Origin: Verrucomicrobiales bacterium
GTDB lineage: Bacteria > Verrucomicrobiota > Verrucomicrobiia > Verrucomicrobiales > DEV007
Direction of reading: 5' to 3'
Length of the DNA: 7,586 nucleotides
Assembly: GCA_013003335.1 (NCBI GenBank)
Contig: JABDJT010000409.1
Location: forward strand, 1 to 7,586
Shown here: positions 1 to 5,061 of the stretch, piece by piece
Numbering within the stretch: position 1 is the stretch's first letter
Layout of the letters: each line of letters starts with the position of its first letter
Position numbers and translations under genes: made by a program
The notes under the pieces: generated by a model
Database searches by the model: none
What the model was told of the DNA's origin: nothing
The model's input: only the letters and a program-made list of their open reading frames with translations

Positions 1-1081
1 CATCCGGCTTCAGCGAGAGCATCGTCGGAAGCGGCAGATTGGGTTCGTCGGTGCTGAGATATTCGGAAACGACGGTCTGCAGGCCGGTCAAAATCAGCTT
101 GTCACAGCGAAGGGCGCGGAAAAACGGTTCCTTTTTCAAACCGGCCACGAGATCGGCCCGCCCGGCGATGATGCCCGCCTGCGGTCCGCCAAACAGCTTA
201 TCGCCGCTGACACAGACGAGATCCACCCCGCGTTTCAGCACTTCTGCGGCTGTCGGTTCGTGCGGAATCGGCGCGAGTTGATCCGTCTGCACCATCGCTC
301 CACTGCCAAGGTCTTCGACGACAGGAATACCGTGTTTTTTGCCGAGTTCGACGAGTTCCTCAGTCGACGGTTCATCAACAAATCCGTCCATCCAGAAATT
401 CGAGCGGTGCACTTTCAGAAGCATCCCGGTGTTCGGCCCGATCGCTTTTTCGTAATCCGCCAGCGAAGTTTTATTCGTCGCGCCGACCTCGCGGAGTTTC
501 GCGCCGCTCGTTTCCATGATCTCCGGAACGCGAAATCCGCCGCCGATTTCGACGAGTTCGCCTCGCGAAATGACGACCTCGTTTTTCTCGCCATTTGCCA
601 GGTAGCGGAGGATCAAGATCAGTGCCGACGCGCAGTTGTTCACGACCGTGGCCGCCTCGGATTCGCAGAGCAGTCGCAGGCTGCGTTCGAGAAACCCGCC
701 GCGCGGACCGCGTTCGCCGGTGTCGAGATTCAGCTCGATGTTGTTGTAGAAACGGCCCGAATCCGCGATGCGCGTGATGGTTTCCGCGCTCATCGGCGAG
801 CGCCCGAGATTTGTGTGAATGATCACGCCGGTGCCGTTGATGACCGGGTGAATCCGCGAACGGTGGAGCGAAACCAGTTTTTCGCGAATCCCGGACACGA
901 TTTCGTCAAAATCCGCCACTTCCGTATCTCCGTTTTTCACCGTATCTCGCAGCGAATCGATTTCTTCGCGGACCGTTTCGGCAATCAGCGGACGCGGGAC
1001 GGCGGGCAGTTCGTCGCCGGATTCGAGAGCGTGCAGCACTTTTTCGACGGCCGGTATTTTGGCGAATGGATTGTCAGCCAT
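1..1081 (-). CDS. selA: L-seryl-tRNA(Sec) selenium transferase SelA, 3' end cut by window edge
   Basis: SelA is a cytoplasmic PLP enzyme that converts seryl-tRNA(Sec) to selenocysteyl-tRNA(Sec) using selenophosphate. The minus strand is open from ATG at 1081 to the left edge, giving 360 complete codons; known SelA proteins have about 460 residues, so roughly 100 are missing. Seen in the translation: an N-terminal segment starting MADNPFAKIPAVEKVL that fits the SelA N-terminal domain, then VINGTGVIIHTNLGRSPMS (HTNLGR at 89-94), NNCASALILILRYL, SRGELVEIGGGFRVPEIM, LKVHRSNF, EDLGSG (Asp257) and SGDKLFGGPQAGIIAG. The lysine in SGDK is residue 295, the same number as the PLP-binding Lys295 of E. 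coli SelA. An in-frame TGA lies upstream with no other start codon between, so the ATG is secure; no Shine-Dalgarno is visible. selB or other Sec genes may follow to the left, outside the window. Confidence 0.95.
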   Translation of the reverse strand, partial: MADNPFAKIPAVEKVLHALESGDELPAVPRPLIAETVREEIDSLRDTVKNGDTEVADFDEIVSGIREKLVSLHRSRIHPVINGTGVIIHTNLGRSPMSAETITRIADSGRFYNNIELNLDTGERGPRGGFLERSLRLLCESEAATVVNNCASALILILRYLANGEKNEVVISRGELVEIGGGFRVPEIMETSGAKLREVGATNKTSLADYEKAIGPNTGMLLKVHRSNFWMDGFVDEPSTEELVELGKKHGIPVVEDLGSGAMVQTDQLAPIPHEPTAAEVLKRGVDLVCVSGDKLFGGPQAGIIAGRADLVAGLKKEPFFRALRCDKLILTGLQTVVSEYLSTDEPNLPLPTMLSLKPD

Positions 1082-1106
1082 GAACGCAAAATCTACACCG
1101 TCACAC

Positions 1107-1122
1107 CGTTTTCGCGAAAACG
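1107..1122. promoter_or_regulatory. 16-bp perfect palindrome, possible operator upstream of selA
   Basis: CGTTTTCGCGAAAACG is a perfect dyad with no spacer. It lies 25 bp upstream of the selA start codon and three bases from the neighbouring hairpin element. The position suits an operator over the selA promoter or leader. I know no regulator with this site, and the palindrome could also fold as a hairpin in the selA leader. The dyad is seen; any regulatory role is inferred. Confidence 0.4.
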
Positions 1123-1125
1123 AAT

Positions 1126-1158
1126 CAACAGGGTTGGTTCATCATACCAACCCTGTTG
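1126..1158. repeat. Intergenic palindromic repeat, copy 1 (13-bp perfect arms)
   Basis: CAACAGGGTTGGT at 1126-1138 and ACCAACCCTGTTG at 1146-1158 are perfect inverted repeats around a 7-base loop. The core CAACAGGGTT/AACCCTGTTG is shared with copies at 3468-3498 and 5029-5061. Read on the minus strand, the right arm is followed by ATTCGTTTTCG, a weakly T-rich tail. It sits between the divergent selA and propeller genes, where a terminator is not expected; it may lie in the selA leader, or shield the two promoters from each other. Confidence 0.7.
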
Positions 1159-1254
1159 GTTCGTGACTCCTCCCGAATCCCGAAAATCTTTCCGGCTCGA
1201 TTTTCCCGCGATAAAGCGGCTGACGAATTGCGTTGAACCTGTCAGTTTTGGGTC

Positions 1255-3063
1255 ATGAAAAAGACGTGCTGCTTCCTGATCTTCCTGGCCACCGGATTCA
1301 CCTGTGCCGACGACTGGCCCCAATGGCGCGGAGTAAACCGCGACGCGCACTCCGCCGAGACCGGACTTCTGAAAGAATGGCCGGAGGGCGGGCCCAAGAT
1401 AAAATGGCAGGTGGAAACGGTCGGCGTCGGATATTCATCGGTGTCGGTTTCCGATGGAAAAATTTATACGATGGGTGACCTCGCCGGGATCGAGCACATC
1501 ATCGCGCTCGACGAGAAGACAGGTAAAAAACTCTGGGCAGTTCAACCGGATCCGGTGGCACAAAGGCTCGATCAGGAGGTAGAGGAAAAATTCAGCCAGT
1601 TCGACAAAGACGACGACGGCAAGTTGTCGGAAATCGAGGCCCTGGAGGGAATGGGAAGCCGGGCGCTCGACAGTGACACACCGGGCGATGGCGATCCCGC
1701 AAAGATCGCTGCCGATCGTGCTGCTCTTTATCTTTCCACCTGGGATTCGAACGGCGACGGGAAACTGGACCCCGCGGAAATCCCCCGCCGCCTCGACCGC
1801 AAAGCCGGCGAGATTGACAGCCAGTCCGGCGGCCGGACGGAGATCAATTCCATCGCAAAGGCACGGGCGGAAATGACGCTCAAGGCACTCGACAAGGACG
1901 GCGACGAAAAAATCAGCCGGGACGAGGCGAATTCGAACAGTTTTGGACGGTATTTCGGCAACATCGACAACAATGCGAACAAGGACCAGTTTGTGACGGT
2001 GGAGGAGATGCAGCCGGTATTTGCGAAAGGCGAACGTGGCAAGGACGGCTTGCTGACGAAGGATGAAATCGCCGGATATTTTGAGAAACGGTATCCGGGA
2101 GAGGACGGGATCCTGACAAAAGAAGACTTCAAAGGATCGATAGGTGGATACCGGAACGGGATGGGTGACGGTCCGCGCGGCACTCCACTGGTCGAGGGAA
2201 ACATGGTTTATGTCGAAGGTGGAAACGGTGACGTCGCCTGCCTCGCGGCGGCCACCGGTTCGACTGTCTGGCATGTGAACCTGGTAGCGGATTTTGGTGG
2301 CGGACGTCCCGGCTGGGGCTATTCCGAATCGCCGCTGATCGTCGGTGATGTGATGTACGTCACGCCGGGCGGGAACCAGGGAACGCTGCTTTCGTTGAAA
2401 AAATCGGACGGCTCACCTGTTTGGCAGAGCGAAGGGACCACGCAACGCGCGCATTATTCTTCCCCGGTTTTCGCCGAGATCGCCGGGAAGAAGCAGATCG
2501 TGCAATTCGGGAACAAGAGCACCTTCGGAGTGGCACAGGACACGGGCGAATTGTTGTGGGAATACAGCAACGCGGCGAATGGAACTGCGAATTGTTCGAC
2601 CCCGATCGTCGACGGAGATCTCGTCCTGGCCTCCAGCGCGTACGGAACGGGTGGTGGAGTCGCGAAGATTTCGAATGAAGGCGATGGGCAAAAAGCGGAG
2701 GAGGTCTGGTTCGAGAAAGCTTTGCAAAGCCATCACGGTGGGCTGGTGAAAGTCGGCGATCACGTCTACGGCTTCGGTTCGGGCGGCTTGATCTGCATCG
2801 ATTTCAAAACCGGTGAAATTGCGTGGCAGGATCGCAGCGTCGGCAAGGGGTCCGTGATTTACGCCGACGGTCACCTTTACTGCCTCGGGGAAAATCATAA
2901 GGTGGCGCTGGTGGAAGCCACGCCGACCGGTTACGTCGAAAAGGGCCGTTTTGAAATCGAATCACGGGGCCGTCCCAGCTGGGCGCATCCGGTGATCGCG
3001 AATGGCGTTTTATTCATCCGCGACCAGCACGTCTTGACGGCGTACGATGTGAAGGCGAATTAA
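1255..3063 (+). CDS. Exported PQQ-type beta-propeller protein with inserted EF-hand repeats
   Basis: This 602-residue protein begins with a signal peptide (KK, then CCFLIFLATGF), with likely cleavage after Ala18 (T-C-A). The mature end DWPQWRG is typical of PVC-group PQQ-like propellers. Propeller strands with the A-x-D-x-x-T-G-x-x-x-W pattern are IALDEKTGKKLW near 84-95, then ACLAAATGSTVW, LSLKKSDGSPVW, FGVAQDTGELLW and ICIDFKTGEIAW in the C-terminal half, closing with LTAYDVKAN. Between blade 1 and the rest, residues about 110-295, are EF-hand loops: good ones at 117-128 (DKDDDGKLSEIE) and 164-175 (DSNGDGKLDPAE), one at 213-224 with Glu in place of Gly, an irregular one at 238-251, and degenerate KDGLLTKDE and EDGILTKED copies. 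Calcium binding and a periplasmic location are inferred. No catalytic residues for a PQQ dehydrogenase are evident, so the role may be scaffolding or binding. No clear Shine-Dalgarno; ATG chosen because it opens the signal peptide. Confidence 0.93.
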   Translation: MKKTCCFLIFLATGFTCADDWPQWRGVNRDAHSAETGLLKEWPEGGPKIKWQVETVGVGYSSVSVSDGKIYTMGDLAGIEHIIALDEKTGKKLWAVQPDPVAQRLDQEVEEKFSQFDKDDDGKLSEIEALEGMGSRALDSDTPGDGDPAKIAADRAALYLSTWDSNGDGKLDPAEIPRRLDRKAGEIDSQSGGRTEINSIAKARAEMTLKALDKDGDEKISRDEANSNSFGRYFGNIDNNANKDQFVTVEEMQPVFAKGERGKDGLLTKDEIAGYFEKRYPGEDGILTKEDFKGSIGGYRNGMGDGPRGTPLVEGNMVYVEGGNGDVACLAAATGSTVWHVNLVADFGGGRPGWGYSESPLIVGDVMYVTPGGNQGTLLSLKKSDGSPVWQSEGTTQRAHYSSPVFAEIAGKKQIVQFGNKSTFGVAQDTGELLWEYSNAANGTANCSTPIVDGDLVLASSAYGTGGGVAKISNEGDGQKAEEVWFEKALQSHHGGLVKVGDHVYGFGSGGLICIDFKTGEIAWQDRSVGKGSVIYADGHLYCLGENHKVALVEATPTGYVEKGRFEIESRGRPSWAHPVIANGVLFIRDQHVLTAYDVKAN

Positions 3064-3068
3064 TTCGG

Positions 3069-3479
3069 GTGCGACTTTTGAAACGAAACTGGCCGTGGGG
3101 CCTCGCCCTCCTGGGCCTGGTGCTCACGTTCTTTTTTTCAATCCGGAGCTGGAGCAAGACAGATTTTTTCGTCGGGAAGTTCGGATCGGACGGCCCATAC
3201 CTGATGGCGTTCACGATTTGCTCCTGCATCCGGTTCGACCTGACAGAAACCGGATCCTCTTTTTCCGTCGCAGATCAGGATGTCGGCCCGTCCGACACTG
3301 GCTGGACTTCGATTCCTTTAAATGACGAGGAAAGAAGATCCGAGGTTTGGTTTGGGCGGATGTTCGAAAACTCGGGTTCAGATACGATTTTCTTCAGCCT
3401 GCCGATTTGGCTGGCCCTCGTCCCGTTTTACATTCCGCTCGTTTTCTGGCTGGCTCACAAACGAATGAACAGGGTCTGA
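3069..3479 (+). CDS. Small membrane protein of unknown function, two membrane segments
   Basis: I do not recognise this 136-residue protein. It starts at GTG, five bases after the stop of the propeller gene, which suggests co-transcription; a TTG at 3078 is the alternative start. Residues about 10-25 (WGLALLGLVLTFFFSI) and 106-129 (TIFFSLPIWLALVPFYIPLVFWLA) are strongly hydrophobic. Basic residues before the first (R2, K5, R6) and after the second (HKRMNR) predict both ends in the cytoplasm and an acidic, soluble loop of about 80 residues outside. Two cysteines (SCIRFD region and just before it) are in the loop. The frame is supported by this coherent topology and by the absence of a better ORF on either strand. 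The last five codons and TGA stop fall inside or beside a palindromic repeat. It could act with the exported propeller protein; that is inference from position only. Confidence 0.72.
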   Translation: MRLLKRNWPWGLALLGLVLTFFFSIRSWSKTDFFVGKFGSDGPYLMAFTICSCIRFDLTETGSSFSVADQDVGPSDTGWTSIPLNDEERRSEVWFGRMFENSGSDTIFFSLPIWLALVPFYIPLVFWLAHKRMNRV

Positions 3480-3498
3480 TTGTCGATCGAACCCTGTT
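3468..3498. terminator. Intergenic palindromic repeat, copy 2; likely bidirectional terminator
   Basis: AACAGGGT (3468-3475) pairs with ACCCTGTT (3491-3498). After a C/A mismatch and a T-G wobble, GAT (3478-3480) pairs with ATC (3486-3488), leaving a 5-base loop. It lies between the convergent ends of the small membrane protein (stop at 3477-3479, inside the element) and the ABC ATPase gene (stop at 3513-3515), the classic place for a shared terminator. On the minus strand the right arm is followed by CATTCGTTTG, moderately T-rich; the plus-strand side has no T run. Arms match the copies at 1126 and 5029. Confidence 0.62.
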
Positions 3499-3512
3499 GA
3501 TCCGATTCCGCT

Positions 3513-5015
3513 TCACGCCGCCGCTTCGGCGACATTGCCGGTCGCCAGCTGCATCACGGCCTCCTCGCTTAACTGCTCGCGGGACAGTTCACCGGTAATG
3601 CGGCCTTCGTGCATCACCAGTGTGCGATCGGACATCCCAAGAACTTCCTCCATTTCGCTGGAGACGAAGAGAATCCCGACGCCGTTGCGGACCAGTTCCT
3701 CCATCGAGGTATAAATTTCCTGTTTCGCACCCACGTCAATTCCACGGGTCGGCTCGTCGAGCAGAAGAATTTTCGGGTGCATCGCGAGCCATTTTCCGAG
3801 CACGACTTTCTGCTGGTTCCCACCGGATAAATATCGAACAATTTGAGCGGCGCTCGGTGTTTTGACCCGCATTTTTTCGATCATCTCATCCGAAATCCGG
3901 TTCTCGGCAGATTGATTGCGAAAGCCGTTTTTGGCGTCCCGCTTCAGGGCGGACAGACTCATGTTTTCGGAAACGGCCATCTCCAAGATCAATCCCTGCT
4001 GCTTTCGATCCTCCGGCGCAAGGGCAATGCCGGCACGAATGGCATCCAGGGGCGATTGAATACTGACCGGTTCACCAGCCACGGAAATCTCACCCTCAAG
4101 AGCCGGCGTGACGCCGAAAATAGTCTGCAGCAATTCAGTCCGGCCCGCTCCGACGAGCCCGGCCATGCCCACGATCTCCCCTGCCCGAACCTCGAAATCG
4201 ATACCATGAACCGGGTGAAAGGGTGTTTTCAAACCGGACACCTTTAGAGCGGCTTCGCCTGGCTGATGGGGTTCGTGGGGGAAGTACTGGGACAAATCAC
4301 GACCGACCATCAGGCTAACCATCCTATCGTGATTGATCTCGCTGCGGTCGAGATCGCCGGCGTTTTCGCCGTCACGGAGGACCGTCACGCGATCGGACAA
4401 TTCTTTCACTTCCCCGAGCCGGTGGGAAATGTAAATCACGCTGACTCCCCGTTCGCGAAGACCTTTTACAACTGCAAACAGCGATTCGGTTTCCTTTGCC
4501 GACAGACTGCTGGTTGGCTCATCCATGATCAAAACCCGCGCGTCAATGGACAGTGCTTTTGCGATTTCGACCATCTGTTGACGCCCGATCGTTAACTCTT
4601 CGACCAATGTATTCGGGTCGACGTCGAGGCCGACAAGTTCAAGAAATTGACGCGATTCTTCCTCGATTCTCCGTTCATCGATTAGTCCTCCCTTTTTCGG
4701 CTCGCGCCCGAGAAAGATATTCGCACCGACGCTGAGGTTTCCTGCGAGATTCAATTCCTGGTGAATCAGCGCAATCCCTCGATCCAACGCATCCTGCACG
4801 GAATGTATTTCTACAGGCTGACCGTCCACCCGGATTTCGCCACCCGGATCGGGGGGCTGTACACCTGCGAGAATTTTCATCAGGGTGCTTTTCCCGGCTC
4901 CGTTTTCCCCGATGAGAGAAAGGACCTCACCTTCATCCAGCTCCAGGCTGACACCATTGAGGGCGACGACACCGGGAAATGTCTTGGTGATATTTGAAAC
5001 CTCGAGGATCGGCAT
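3513..5015 (-). CDS. Sugar ABC importer ATP-binding protein, two fused cassettes (RbsA/MglA/XylG type)
   Basis: This 500-residue protein has the length and layout of the ATPases that drive ribose, galactose and xylose uptake through a membrane permease and a periplasmic binding protein. Cassette 1: Walker A GENGAGKST at 36-44, Q-loop Gln86, signature-like LTIGRQQ at 141-147 (the usual variant in this family), Walker B VLIMDE with Asp165/Glu166, and switch His198. Cassette 2: Walker A is GLVGAGRT at 286-293 with Arg292 in place of lysine, as is normal for this family, then APEDRK, LSGGNQQK at 396-403 and LLLDE with Asp420/Glu421. Both sites therefore look like an intact family member. The exact sugar cannot be told. 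No permease or binding protein adjoins it: a convergent gene lies downstream and a histidine kinase upstream. Start ATG at 5015 gives the family N-terminus PILEVSNITKTFPGVVAL; no Shine-Dalgarno, and a hairpin ends 13 bases upstream. Confidence 0.96.
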   Translation of the reverse strand: MPILEVSNITKTFPGVVALNGVSLELDEGEVLSLIGENGAGKSTLMKILAGVQPPDPGGEIRVDGQPVEIHSVQDALDRGIALIHQELNLAGNLSVGANIFLGREPKKGGLIDERRIEEESRQFLELVGLDVDPNTLVEELTIGRQQMVEIAKALSIDARVLIMDEPTSSLSAKETESLFAVVKGLRERGVSVIYISHRLGEVKELSDRVTVLRDGENAGDLDRSEINHDRMVSLMVGRDLSQYFPHEPHQPGEAALKVSGLKTPFHPVHGIDFEVRAGEIVGMAGLVGAGRTELLQTIFGVTPALEGEISVAGEPVSIQSPLDAIRAGIALAPEDRKQQGLILEMAVSENMSLSALKRDAKNGFRNQSAENRISDEMIEKMRVKTPSAAQIVRYLSGGNQQKVVLGKWLAMHPKILLLDEPTRGIDVGAKQEIYTSMEELVRNGVGILFVSSEMEEVLGMSDRTLVMHEGRITGELSREQLSEEAVMQLATGNVAEAAA

Positions 5016-5028
5016 GACGAATCCGATT

Positions 5029-5061
5029 CAACAGGGTTTGCCCGGAAAATCAACCCTGTTG
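5029..5061. terminator. Intergenic palindromic repeat, copy 3; possible terminator or attenuator after the kinase gene
   Basis: CAACAGGGTT (5029-5038) and AACCCTGTTG (5052-5061) are perfect 10-bp arms around a 13-base loop. Read in the direction of the genes (minus), the first arm encodes the last codons of the kinase gene, its TGA stop lies at 5050-5052, and the second arm ends 13 bases before the ATG of the ABC ATPase gene. There is no T run after the stem, so full intrinsic termination is uncertain. Because so little room is left before the ATPase start, any ATPase transcript starting upstream would carry this hairpin in its leader. Confidence 0.6.

Noticed and set aside
1188..1216. Possible promoter for the propeller gene (TTTCCG ... 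GATAAA)
   Set aside because: Both boxes match the sigma-70 consensus poorly and nothing else supports them. A promoter must exist between 1160 and 1254, but I cannot place it.
260..1258. 332-codon plus-strand open frame opposite selA
   Set aside because: It is the antisense shadow of selA, whose minus-strand translation shows unmistakable family motifs. The plus-strand product has no coherent domain and is rich in Arg, Phe and Asp, as expected for a shadow frame.
1239..1308. Lipoprotein signal at Cys17 of the propeller protein
   Set aside because: The residues before the cysteine (G-F-T) do not fit a lipobox. A normal signal peptidase site after Ala18 fits better.
1435..2274. 279-codon minus-strand open frame opposite the propeller gene
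   Set aside because: It lies fully inside the EF-hand/propeller gene and shows no family features.
1126..5061. CRISPR array
   Set aside because: The repeats are palindromic and kilobases apart, with whole genes between them, not regularly spaced direct repeats.
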